Shown piece after piece: positions 18,869-26,461 of a stretch of 64,000 nucleotides of DNA. The translations under genes were made by a program, and so were the position numbers. Position 1 is the first letter of the stretch. Each line of letters opens with the position of its first letter. The stretch is from Levilactobacillus namurensis (GTDB taxonomy: Bacteria > Bacillota > Bacilli > Lactobacillales > Lactobacillaceae), in assembly GCF_032197885.1 (NCBI RefSeq), contig NZ_CP134159.1, positions 62,001 to 126,000 of the forward strand, written 5' to 3'. A model generated the notes under the pieces. That model had not been told where the DNA came from and made no database searches. It saw only the letters and a program-made list of their open reading frames with translations.

Positions 18869-19711
18869 CTAAGCAAACGTCCGTAAAATGGCTTGAGCAA
18901 TCGGCAACGCGTGACTTTCCAGAGCGAAGTGTCCGCTGTCAACGGCTTGGACGGTTGCGTTGGGGTCGTCACGAGTAAAGGCCTGTGCTCCTGGGAAGAT
19001 GAACGATGGATCGTTCTTGCCCCAGATGGCCAACAATTTAGGCTGGAACTCGCGAAGGTAGCGCTGGAAGGCAGGGTAGGCCTTGATATTGTTTTGGTAA
19101 TCAAAAATGAGGTCCAACTGGTTGTCGGCATAGTTCGGCCGTTGGGTGTAGGCGATGTCGAGGGTGTAGCCGTCGGGACTGACACTATTGGCGGGCGTGC
19201 CCGTCAGGTACTGCCCCTTGATGGTCTCTGGTGCAAAGGCGGTGCGGTACGACGCGCGTTTGGCGGCGGTCGGGTGGTCCCAGAAGTCTTGACGGGTCGC
19301 CCATTTTGCGCCTAGCCCTTCCTGATACACGTTCCCGTTTTGACTCACGATACCCTGAATCCAGTCGGGGTGCGCCGTAGCGATGTGGAAGCCAATCGGT
19401 GCGCCGTAATCGAAGACGTATAGGTAGAACTTGGTCAGCTGTAAGTGGGTGATGAAGTCCGTCATCACGCTGGCCAGGTGGGTAAACGTATAAGTGAAGT
19501 CCGCGTGGTTGGGCATGCTGGATTGGCCGAATCCCGGGAAGTCGGGGGCGATGAGGTGGAAGTGGTCCGCCAGTAACGGCATCAAATCGCGGAACATGTG
19601 ACTGGCGGACGGAAAACCGTGGAACAGCAGCATGGTGGGCTTAGTGGGGTCGCCGGCTTCCCGGTAAAAGATCTTGAGGCGGTCGATTTGGACGGTATGG
19701 TAAGTGGTCAT
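18869..19711 (-). CDS. Alpha/beta hydrolase with Asp nucleophile (dehalogenase/epoxide-hydrolase-like)
   Basis: A 280-residue alpha/beta hydrolase. The oxyanion-hole motif HGFP is near residue 30 and the 'DFPGFGQS' strand-turn near 55. The nucleophile elbow reads 'VFDYGAP' (about residue 104), so the nucleophile is Asp rather than Ser, as in haloalkane dehalogenases and epoxide hydrolases. The catalytic His is probably in 'DSGHFALE' near the C-terminus. It starts 6 bases after the MarR gene on the same strand and is very likely co-transcribed with it, which points to a substrate-induced detoxification pair. The true substrate cannot be read from sequence. Confidence 0.88.
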   Translation of the reverse strand: MTTYHTVQIDRLKIFYREAGDPTKPTMLLFHGFPSASHMFRDLMPLLADHFHLIAPDFPGFGQSSMPNHADFTYTFTHLASVMTDFITHLQLTKFYLYVFDYGAPIGFHIATAHPDWIQGIVSQNGNVYQEGLGAKWATRQDFWDHPTAAKRASYRTAFAPETIKGQYLTGTPANSVSPDGYTLDIAYTQRPNYADNQLDLIFDYQNNIKAYPAFQRYLREFQPKLLAIWGKNDPSFIFPGAQAFTRDDPNATVQAVDSGHFALESHALPIAQAILRTFA

Positions 19712-19717
19712 AGAAGG

Positions 19718-20137
19718 TTAACTCCTTAGTTTGGCATTATTGACGGTCAGTAGGTGGGTCATGGCGGCTTTATCGGGTCCTAACCTGGTATCGGTGAGGC
19801 GCCCCCAAGTCGTCAGACATTGGTTTGCGGTCCGGAGGAAGTCTGCGCTGGCGGGTAATAGATCGATGGTGGCGGCCTTGCCGATAGTGGTCATCTGGAC
19901 TAAGTCCCGTTGGGCGAGGCGCTGGATCATTCGGTAGATGGACGACCGATCGTAGCCTAACGTGGTGGCTAGGTCCGTAACGGTCTGGGGATGGCGGTCT
20001 TCTAGGGCCAGCATGATGTAGGCGTAAGCCGGCTTCATCCCGGTAGGTCGGAAGACTTGGGTGGCCAGGCTCTCGGCAGTTCGCATGTACCGGGCGGCAG
20101 TAAAGTAAGCACAGGTTTCGTAAAAATGATGAGTCAT
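19718..20137 (-). CDS. MarR-family transcriptional regulator
   Basis: A 139-residue winged-helix MarR-type regulator. I start it at the ATG at 20137, which has an AAGGAG site 9 bases upstream; a start 10 codons earlier would overlap the promoter region. The recognition helix region reads 'TVTDLATTLGYDRSSIYRMIQRL', followed by a wing. It lies directly upstream of the hydrolase gene on the same strand. A strong promoter and nearby TGTACA-type palindromes suggest it represses its own operon and is released by a small ligand. Confidence 0.87.
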   Translation of the reverse strand: MTHHFYETCAYFTAARYMRTAESLATQVFRPTGMKPAYAYIMLALEDRHPQTVTDLATTLGYDRSSIYRMIQRLAQRDLVQMTTIGKAATIDLLPASADFLRTANQCLTTWGRLTDTRLGPDKAAMTHLLTVNNAKLRS

Positions 20138-20155
20138 GGCATAACACTCCTTATC

Positions 20156-20194
20156 GTGTATGTACACTATACGGTTTAAATTAGCTCGTGTCCA
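20156..20194 (-). promoter_or_regulatory. marR-hydrolase promoter with overlapping palindrome
   Basis: On the minus strand TGGACA (20189-20194) and TATAGT (20166-20171) are spaced by exactly 17 bases. The near-palindrome GTGTACATACAC (20156-20167) overlaps the -10 box, a usual place for a MarR operator. Confidence 0.6.
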
Positions 20195-20263
20195 GTATTA
20201 GGCTTGGCTAATGGGGGCTGGTGATCAGCAGTCATCCCGCAAGATTGTTGTGTAGACAAAATC

Positions 20264-20291
20264 TACATGTATACCTTGTTTACATGTATAC
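20264..20291. repeat. Direct repeat TACATGTATAC x2 upstream of marR
   Basis: Two identical copies of TACATGTATAC start 17 bases apart (20264 and 20281). Each contains the palindrome TACATGTA, related to the TGTACA core at the promoter. They may be secondary operator sites. Confidence 0.45.
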
Positions 20292-20344
20292 TCGGCGGAT
20301 TAAGCCTAAGATGGCATATGTACAGTTTGTCACAGTGGTTGATT

Positions 20345-20430
20345 ACGGTCATTTCTAAATAGCTAACTTCCCTATTTCCCTATATCTAAATATCTAATTT
20401 CTCTATTTCTATATATAGAAATTTCCCTCT
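20345..20430. repeat. AT-rich low-complexity repeats with 18-bp palindrome
   Basis: A run of CTAAATA, CTATTTC and CTATAT units ends in the perfect 18-bp palindrome ATTTCTATATATAGAAAT at 20405-20422. No gene overlaps it. The stretch 20195-20489 otherwise holds nothing recognisable. Confidence 0.5.
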
Positions 20431-20489
20431 CCCGATTTTACCGTACCATTTTTAACGTGGGGTTCCCTACTAAACGCGTTGATGAACCA

Positions 20490-20527
20490 CAACACCCCCT
20501 CAGCCGTGCAATCGCTGAGGGGGTGTC
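20490..20527 (-). terminator. Terminator after folC
   Basis: The stem ACACCCCCTCAGC/GCTGAGGGGGTGT lies just beyond the position where the unshifted folC frame would stop (20541). This supports 20541 as the original gene end. Confidence 0.75.
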
Positions 20528-21843
20528 GTGTAAGAAGTATCTAGGGCTTTAAACGGGCGCGTACTTCTGACGCGAAGTAGAGGGACCCGGTAATCAAAAG
20601 GAGGTCGTGGGGCGCTAATTGGGCCCGCAGCGCCTGGTAGGCGGGATACCAATCCGGTGCCCAGCGTGAGGCGGTTTGGCCACTGCTTGAAATCAGCGAC
20701 CTTTAACGCACGGGGATCGTCGAAGGTCGTCAGGGTGAGCGTCACTTGAGGTAGGGTCAAGAGTTCCGTCACCATGGCGGCAATGTTCTTGGTCCGAATG
20801 GCCGAGAAGAGAATGTGTAGCCGGTAGTCTGGATAATCGGTGAGCAGGGTCTGCTTTAACCGCTTGATGGCGTGTAAATTGTGGGCCCCGTCGAGCATCA
20901 CCAACGGGTGGTGTTCGAGGACTTCCATGCGGGCCGGCCACCGAGTCTGAAGCAGGGCGGCAGCTAACCGCTGAGGGTCTAAGGTCAAGTGATGCCGTTG
21001 GGCGTAAAGGACATAGAGTTCTAAAGCCACGGCCGCGTTTTCGACCTGTTCCGGTCCAATCAACGGGGTCGCGAGGTGGTCGAAGGTCAGGTCAGAATGT
21101 TCAAAAGTGAAGTGTTCGGCTTGATGGTGCCACCCCAGCGAACGGGTCCGGTAATCTCGGGACCAGACGGTGAGGGGCGCGGCCAGTTGCTGGGCTTGGT
21201 GCTGGATTACGGTTAGGGCCGCTTCCGGAACGTTGCCCACCACGATTGGGGTGTTCGGCTTGATGATTCCGGCCTTCTGGGCGGCGATTTGGCCTAAGGT
21301 GTTCCCCAGATAGGCCGTGTGGTCCAGGCCAATCGTGGTAATGGCGGTTAATTCGGGCTGAATCACGTTGGTGCTGTCCCGTAGGCCGCCCATGCCGACC
21401 TCGATAATGGCTACGTCGACCCGGTCGCAAAAGTAGGCGAGGGCCAACGCCGTGAGGATTTCGAATTCCGTGGCGCCCCGTAGTGCCGGCTGCGTATCCA
21501 ATTGGGCAACCAGCGGGCGTAATTGGTTCCCTAGTTGGACCATGGCGGCCGCGGGAATCTTCTGGCCGTTGATTTCGACTTGGTCCGTGAATTCCGTGAT
21601 GAAGGGTGAATTAAAGGTTCCGACCCGTAAACCGTTGGCCTGTAAGAGGTTCGCCAGGACTTGGGTCGTGGACCCCTTACCGTTAGTTCCCGCCACGTGA
21701 ATCGTGGGATAAGTGCGTTCGGGATGGCCGAGTTGTTGGAGCAGGGCGGCCGTCCGGTCCAGTCCGGGACAGTCTTGGAAGTAGCCCCGGGAGAGCAGCC
21801 AGTCGACCACGCCGGTTTTAGTTGTAAAAGTTGTTGTCATCAT
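20500..21843 (-). pseudogene. folC: Folylpolyglutamate synthase / dihydrofolate synthase, 3' frameshift
   Basis: A FolC/Mur-ligase family protein that adds glutamate to folates. The P-loop 'GTNGKGS' is near residue 52 and a 'DGAHN' motif begins the C-terminal domain. Near residue 395 the expected ending is lost. One extra base in the GG at 20654-20655 shifts the frame, whereas the other frame continues as '...DWYPAYQALRAQ' to '...LLLITGSLYFASEV' and stops at 20541 before the terminator. The last ~37 residues are therefore replaced by an unrelated ~53-residue tail. A sequencing error, a real null or a partly active protein are all possible. Confidence 0.85.
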
Positions 21844-21896
21844 TATCGCCTCATTTAGTTCTGATTGGGTTCAGTATCAAGTGACTTAAGGAATCG

Positions 21897-21926
21897 CAAA
21901 AAGGGTTGGGGGAAATCCCCCAACCC
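21897..21926 (-). terminator. Terminator between folT and folC
   Basis: GGGTTGGGGGATTTCCCCCAACCC on the minus strand (shown here in two halves: GGGTTGGGGG and CCCCCAACCC) is followed by TTTTT. It lies 8 bases after the folT stop, so folC would be reached by read-through or by its own promoter. Confidence 0.75.
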
Positions 21927-21934
21927 ATGATCGT

Positions 21935-22465
21935 TTAAGATAAGCGTCCTTGAATCCCTTGGATAACCTGACTCTTCAACAAGGGGTACAATAACAGAAT
22001 TTGAATTGGCGTGACGATGAGTTGCTTTAAGATCCGGATGGGCAGTAGGGCCCAGATTGCCGTATGGTACATAATGGCGATCCAAAGCGTGTTCAACACC
22101 AGGTCTACCACCAACATAATCAGCACTTGGGCGATGATGACGCGCCGCCAAGTGACCGGCCGTTGGTACAACAGGGCGGCGTAGATGAATGAACTCAAAA
22201 TGGCGGATAGGGTAAACCCGATAAAGAACGGGCCACCGGACAGTAGGGTCCCCACCAAATCAATCATCGCGGCGGTCATAATCCCCCATAATGGGCCAAA
22301 CCATTTCGCGACTAGTGCCATGACTAAGAAGGCAAATCCAAACCGAATAAACTGGTTGCCCACCGTAAAGCGTCCTAGAATCAACTGGACCGCCATCAAA
22401 AAGCCTAAAGTGACCATACTGAGTGTGTTCAGCTTGGGTAGCTGAAGTCTTGCCATCGTCTTCAT
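21935..22465 (-). CDS. folT: Folate ECF transporter S component FolT
   Basis: A 176-residue membrane protein with about six hydrophobic segments, typical of ECF-type substrate-binding S components. The riboswitch upstream, which matches the THF class, points to folate as the cargo. I start it at the ATG at 22465 behind AGGAGA; the open frame extending upstream runs into the riboswitch. FolT needs the shared EcfA/EcfT energising module, which is not in this window. folC lies downstream on the same strand, forming a folate uptake and retention pair. Confidence 0.9.
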   Translation of the reverse strand: MKTMARLQLPKLNTLSMVTLGFLMAVQLILGRFTVGNQFIRFGFAFLVMALVAKWFGPLWGIMTAAMIDLVGTLLSGGPFFIGFTLSAILSSFIYAALLYQRPVTWRRVIIAQVLIMLVVDLVLNTLWIAIMYHTAIWALLPIRILKQLIVTPIQILLLYPLLKSQVIQGIQGRLS

Positions 22466-22483
22466 ATTTCGACATCTCCTAGG

Positions 22484-22594
22484 GGAGTTGCCACATCGCT
22501 GCGGCCAATGCGGCAATAAGATCGCGGGCCACTTGCCCTTCGTCCGGTGTTCACATTGCGTTCCACCAGCACTTGACGCCTTATTGCCTACTCC
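22484..22594 (-). promoter_or_regulatory. THF (tetrahydrofolate) riboswitch upstream of folT
   Basis: On the minus strand a 111-nt leader starts GGAGTAGGCAATAAGG and ends CAACTCC. P1 pairs GGAGT with ACTCC, and P2 pairs GCAATAAG with CTTATTGC. Between them lie 'CGTCAAGTG', 'GGACGAAGGGC' and 'GTGGCCCGCGA', as in the known class I THF aptamer. The ribosome site AGGAG follows P1 directly, so control of translation is likely. The element and the gene it precedes support each other. Confidence 0.88.
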
Positions 22595-22714
22595 GTAAAT
22601 TTGTTACAGAGAATATACTAACACAAGTCAGACGTTTCTGCAGGGTTCGGTCATTCTCGAAAAGGTCAGGGGGGCGATTGTGCGTAGTGGGGGGTCAATC
22701 GATAGGACAAATTA

Positions 22715-22724
22715 TGAAAGCGCT
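22715..22724 (+). promoter_or_regulatory. Candidate CcpA cre site
   Basis: TGAAAGCGCT matches the core of the catabolite-responsive element consensus (TGWAARCGYT), 67 bases before the oxidoreductase start. The 3' part of the consensus fits less well. Confidence 0.4.
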
Positions 22725-22790
22725 CTAGTGACGAAACGCGTTTAGGCTTATCATAGGGATTAACAGCTACCTGATAGGAGGATGATGCAC

Positions 22791-23765
22791 ATGACAACAG
22801 TTCATTGGGGTGTGATCGGTCCTGGTCGAATTGCCGAAAACTTCGGCCGGGAGTTCCCGGCGGGCCAGACCCTGTACGGGGTCGCTAGCGACCATTCACC
22901 GGAGAAAGCGCGGGCCTTTGCCCGCAAGTTCCAGATTCCCCACGTTTACGCCAATCACGCCGAGTTACTCGCTGACCCGGCCATTGACGTGGTCTACATC
23001 GCAACCACCAATAACGTGCATGCCGATAATATCCGGGCAGCGTTATTGGCCGGTAAACACGTCCTGGCCGAAAAGCCCGTGACGCTTAATCTGACACAAC
23101 TTAAGGCGTTGGATCAGCTGGCCGCGGACCGGCAACTGATCCTGATGGAGGCCCAGACCATCTACCACATGCCGTTGTATCCTAAGCTACTGCAGGTCGT
23201 TCACGACCAGCAGTTGGGGAAGCTCCAATCCCTGCACGCCGCGTTCGGCCTGGGTAGCGACCCGACGGACCAGACGGGGCGCTTGTTGAACCCGCAACTT
23301 GGCGGTGGGGGCCTATTAGATATGGGCATCTACGCGCTGAGCTTTGCCCGTCGCCTGATGACGGCACCACCCCAATTAGCCCAGACGGTGATGGTCCCGA
23401 CTAAAACGGGCGTCGACAACCTAAGCGCCACGGTAGTGACCAACGCCCACCACGAGCTGGCGACGTTCTCGTTTAACTTACTGCCCGCGGCGCCAGAACT
23501 GGCTTACGCGGTCTACGAACACGGCTACTTCTTAATCGACCGTTACCTGCGCCCGGACCAAGCCGTCTATGTCGATGGCCGGACCGGCGAGCGGCAGACC
23601 ATTACGGCCGGCCACCGTGACCAGGCCATGGGCTATGAGGCTCAGGATATGGCCCAGGCCATTGCGACCGGTCAGAACCCGACGCAAGCCTGGACCCGCG
23701 ACACCATGGCATTGATGACGGCTATGCGCCAGGCCTGGGGGTTGACGTACCCGCAGGAACGGTAA
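22791..23765 (+). CDS. Gfo/Idh/MocA family NAD(P)-dependent oxidoreductase
   Basis: A 324-residue Gfo/Idh/MocA oxidoreductase acting on sugars or related compounds. I start it at the third ATG (22791), which is 9 bases from the AGGAGG site; two earlier ATGs overlap that site. The N-terminal Rossmann motif reads 'GVIGPGRIAENF'. The family motif 'AEKPVTLN' (about residue 95) holds the conserved Lys. The C-terminal half begins near 'LGGGGLLDMGIYAL', where a catalytic Asp is expected. It is monocistronic, with a cre-like site upstream and a strong terminator after it. The substrate cannot be told from sequence. Confidence 0.9.
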   Translation: MTTVHWGVIGPGRIAENFGREFPAGQTLYGVASDHSPEKARAFARKFQIPHVYANHAELLADPAIDVVYIATTNNVHADNIRAALLAGKHVLAEKPVTLNLTQLKALDQLAADRQLILMEAQTIYHMPLYPKLLQVVHDQQLGKLQSLHAAFGLGSDPTDQTGRLLNPQLGGGGLLDMGIYALSFARRLMTAPPQLAQTVMVPTKTGVDNLSATVVTNAHHELATFSFNLLPAAPELAYAVYEHGYFLIDRYLRPDQAVYVDGRTGERQTITAGHRDQAMGYEAQDMAQAIATGQNPTQAWTRDTMALMTAMRQAWGLTYPQER

Positions 23766-23780
23766 GCCACGTTGCATAAA

Positions 23781-23827
23781 ACGAACGGCGGCCCACTGAC
23801 TAATCAGCCAGTGGGCCGCCGTTCATT
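23781..23827. terminator. Terminator after the Gfo/Idh/MocA gene
   Basis: The perfect stem ACGGCGGCCCACTG/CAGTGGGCCGCCGT has T residues on both sides and may serve both convergent genes. Confidence 0.85.
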
Positions 23828-23840
23828 TAGGTTGAGTGAA

Positions 23841-23856
23841 TGTTCCATGTGAAACA
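23841..23856. promoter_or_regulatory. parS-like site (variant)
   Basis: TGTTCCATGTGAAACA differs from the parS consensus TGTTNCACGTGAAACA at one base in the centre. It may be a weak ParB site. Confidence 0.5.
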
Positions 23857-23867
23857 CGCTGGTGGTC

Positions 23868-25001
23868 TTAGTCGGTCTTGGCGATGACTAAGCCGTACCA
23901 GTTTCCTTTGTGGACGCTGCCGTCTTCATCCGTGCGGCCGCCCATTAGGTTATTGATGACGTAGATGCCAAGCTGATAGTTGCCAAGTCGATTACGCTTA
24001 GATTGCGGGTAACCTTGCTGGGCCAAGAGGCGTTTGATGGCCTTCAGCTTTTGCGCGTTGGTCTGGTTGGGGTGCTTCATCAGGTACGTCGCGACCGAAT
24101 CGAAGGACACGATGTGGGTGTAGCCCTTGGTCGAGACCTTCTCGGGCGCATCTTCGTCCCAGGTGTCGTTGGTGGCGTAGTTAAACGCCGCGATTCGCGA
24201 CAACCCCAGGTCAACCGGGGTGTTCGGGAACAACTTGATGATCGAGCGGGCCAGCTTCTGGTACTTACTGTGGTTTAAGTATTGCAGGTAGTCCTTAGTG
24301 GTGACGAAGTCGTCAGGGAACAGGAGATTCCGGCCCAGGTGGTTCGGGGTCTTACCGGCGACTAGCGCGGAACTAGCCGCGTAGCCGAAGACCGACTTGC
24401 CGTTCTTTTGTGCTCTCACGTAGTAGTACCACTGGGTCTTGCCGTTATGGCGAACCTGAACGGAGTTACTCCGGTAGAGGCTCTGGTTGGTCACGCTCTT
24501 TAGGTTGAGCAGCTTCTTGGTGTGGGTCCAATTCCAGAGGTAGGCGTTCTTGGTCGCGCTCTTGACGTGGAAGTAATCGCCAGCGTACTCGGGTTGCTTG
24601 AAGCGCCGCCGGACAATTTGATAGCCCTTAGGGTTGAACCCCTTCACTAACTGTGGTCGGTAGATCCACCCGGTCTTGGTGCCTGGTGTATTGGTGACCT
24701 GAATCCACTTATGGCTGCCCTTGTAGGTCCCCGTGGCCGTCAAAAACCAAGTGTAGTTCCGGTAGTGCTTGAGGTTGTAGAGCTTCTTGGTGTGGGTGTC
24801 GTTCCAGATGTAGGCATTTTGCTTGGGGTGCTTGGCGTGGTAAGCCACGTTGCGGTACTTGTAGTAAGCGTGACTATCGTTATAGACGATGTTCTTGAAG
24901 CTGGTCTTGGTCTGAAACGCGTGACCGGGAACCGTGGTCGTGGCGAGCCCGCCTAGCCCTAAGCCTAAGCCGGCTAGGACCAGGGTTATGGTTTTTTGTA
25001 T
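23868..25001 (-). CDS. Secreted surface protein with two SH3/GW-like repeats; ATA at the expected start
   Basis: A ~377-residue secreted protein of a lactobacillar surface family of unknown function. Two repeats are visible, around 'NAYIWNDTHTKKLYNLKHY' and 'NAYLWNWTHTKKLLNLK', similar to SH3-like wall-binding repeats. They are followed by an alpha-helical C-terminal domain. A strong GGGGAGGA site is followed 8 bases later by ATA, and ATA CAA AAA ACC would begin a textbook signal peptide (QKTITLVLAGLGLGLGG, cleavage near 'GHAFQ'). No ATG/GTG/TTG lies in place. The only upstream start in frame adds 31 mostly charged residues before the signal peptide and has no ribosome site. An ATG-to-ATA mutation or an ATA start is likely. 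Confidence 0.75.
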   Translation of the reverse strand: MQKTITLVLAGLGLGLGGLATTTVPGHAFQTKTSFKNIVYNDSHAYYKYRNVAYHAKHPKQNAYIWNDTHTKKLYNLKHYRNYTWFLTATGTYKGSHKWIQVTNTPGTKTGWIYRPQLVKGFNPKGYQIVRRRFKQPEYAGDYFHVKSATKNAYLWNWTHTKKLLNLKSVTNQSLYRSNSVQVRHNGKTQWYYYVRAQKNGKSVFGYAASSALVAGKTPNHLGRNLLFPDDFVTTKDYLQYLNHSKYQKLARSIIKLFPNTPVDLGLSRIAAFNYATNDTWDEDAPEKVSTKGYTHIVSFDSVATYLMKHPNQTNAQKLKAIKRLLAQQGYPQSKRNRLGNYQLGIYVINNLMGGRTDEDGSVHKGNWYGLVIAKTD

Positions 25002-25205
25002 GATAAATTCCTCCCCAGGATATCGATAGTTGATAACCCTTTCAGTATAAGAGTCACCATCCCGATATTCAATCACTATCTTGGTGGACCGCACGAATAG
25101 TTTCCGCTTATCGTTGAATACCCGGTACCTTAATTAAGCGACTTAACCAGCGGTTGACCGGAGGCGTTAAAACCGGCTATACTGCAGACATTAAAGATTA
25201 GAGAG

Positions 25206-25535
25206 GTGCATGACACGAAAATGACAAACCCAAATATCGTTACCTATCCCGCAGTTTTTACCGCTACTGAAGACGACGGGTATTTCGTAACATTCCCCGA
25301 TATTGACCGCGCAACGACTAGCGGACAGAGCTTAGGTGAGAGCTTAGTCAATGCGACGACCGTTCTAGGCCGGGCGCTTAAAGATCACCGCGACGACTTA
25401 CCAGTAGCGACCACGTTAACTGAATTGACGCACCAACATCCAACTGAGTTCATTCAGTTCGTGGCAGTGGATTTAGACCACGCGCCGGAACAGAGCTTAC
25501 CAGAAGACACGGACGAAATTCGGGTCGCTGGGTAG
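25206..25535 (+). CDS. HicB-like antitoxin-type protein without HicA
   Basis: A HicB-fold protein of about 104-109 residues. The partial RNase-H-like core is typical: 'YPAVFTATEDDGYFVTFPDI' then 'GQSLGESLVNATTVLGRAL'. The start is uncertain: GTG at 25206 overlaps the GAGAGG site, while ATG at 25221 is 14 bases from it. HicB normally neutralises a small HicA mRNA-cleaving toxin encoded next to it, but no HicA-like reading frame is seen on either side. It may be a stand-alone HicB-like regulator. A parS-like site begins 2 bases after the stop. Confidence 0.8.
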   Translation: MHDTKMTNPNIVTYPAVFTATEDDGYFVTFPDIDRATTSGQSLGESLVNATTVLGRALKDHRDDLPVATTLTELTHQHPTEFIQFVAVDLDHAPEQSLPEDTDEIRVAG

Positions 25536-25537
25536 TC

Positions 25538-25553
25538 TGTTTCACGTGGAACA
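25538..25553. promoter_or_regulatory. parS-like site
   Basis: TGTTTCACGTGGAACA matches the ParB/Spo0J binding consensus TGTTNCACGTGAAACA at all but one position. The change keeps the palindrome nearly intact. Confidence 0.75.
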
Positions 25554-25727
25554 GTAGTTTTGAAGAAGCCTGAGTTCAGGCTTGGTGACGACACCATGCA
25601 AGTCGTTGCTAAGCGCAGAGCCCGGGCTTTTTATGTTTCTTAGACCGGATTGGCAGTATAATGGGGCTATCTTAGGGCTTTGCAGGCGAATCCTAACCCA
25701 ACATTGCCGGTGAGAGGAAGGAATCTT

Positions 25728-26396
25728 ATGCGGATTAATATTTTACAACACACCCCCAGCGAGGGGCCGGGGATGATTCTGGATTGGGCTGCGACTCAGG
25801 ATGCGGCGGTGACCATCTACCACCCCTACCAATTTGGCAAGTTGCCTACAGTGGCGGCCACGGATCTCCTGGTGATCTTGGGCGGTCCCATGAGTCCTAA
25901 CGACGACCTCCCCTGGATTGCCCAGGAACGGACGCTGATTCGCGACCTCTTCGCCCAGCACACACCGGTATTGGGGGTGTGCTTCGGTGCGCAACAGATT
26001 GTGAAGGTCTTAGGCGGCACCGTTCAGCAGGCGCCTGCTAAGGAAGTCGGCTGGGCGCCGGTCTACCGGCAGAGCACCGCGATTCCTCACATTCCAGCGC
26101 AGCTGACCGTGCTCCACTGGCACGAAGAGATGTTTACCATCCCGACCGGCGCCCAGTTACTCTTCTCCAGTGACCACCTGACCAATCAGGGTTTCGTGCT
26201 CCCGGGACAAGCGGTAGGCCTGCAGTTCCACCTAGAACCGCAAGCCGTAAACGTGCGGGAGATGGTCGCGAACGATGGTGATTATCTGACGGATTCCGTG
26301 CTCCAGCAGTCGGCCGAGCAAGTGATCACCACGCCCGTTCCGGCGGCCAACCGGACGGCGTTGTACGCGATTCTGGACGCGTTAACCACAAAATAA
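25728..26396 (+). CDS. Class I glutamine amidotransferase-like protein (GMP-synthase-like)
   Basis: A 222-residue class I glutamine amidotransferase domain protein. The start is the ATG at 25728 behind GAGGAAGGA; the longer open frame has no ribosome site. The nucleophile elbow 'GVCFGAQQI' (Cys about residue 86) and 'GLQFHLEP' supply the catalytic Cys and His-Glu pair. It has no synthetase domain, so it either transfers ammonia to a partner or hydrolyses gamma-glutamyl compounds, as YLR126C-type relatives are thought to do. It appears monocistronic. The upstream gap holds two small hairpins (25564-25583 and around 25621-25634) that may end hicB transcription. Confidence 0.88.
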   Translation: MRINILQHTPSEGPGMILDWAATQDAAVTIYHPYQFGKLPTVAATDLLVILGGPMSPNDDLPWIAQERTLIRDLFAQHTPVLGVCFGAQQIVKVLGGTVQQAPAKEVGWAPVYRQSTAIPHIPAQLTVLHWHEEMFTIPTGAQLLFSSDHLTNQGFVLPGQAVGLQFHLEPQAVNVREMVANDGDYLTDSVLQQSAEQVITTPVPAANRTALYAILDALTTK

Positions 26397-26403
26397 AACA
26401 ACT

Positions 26404-26459
26404 AAAGATGGTCGTTCTCGACAGCCCCGTTGGGGGATGTGGAGAGCGACCATCTTTTA
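26404..26459. terminator. Bidirectional terminator
   Basis: The stem AAAGATGGTCG/CGACCATCTTT (GTTCTC/GAGAGC inside) separates the convergent amidotransferase and nuclease genes. Confidence 0.85.
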
Positions 26460-26461
26460 GG

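Noticed and set aside
20405-20422. CRISPR-like or attachment-site palindrome
   Set aside because: A single palindrome without spaced repeats or a second copy; no integrase nearby.
21101-21430. Arg/His-rich frames overlapping folC
   Set aside because: Their composition is typical of a shifted frame in GC-rich coding sequence, and no start signals exist.
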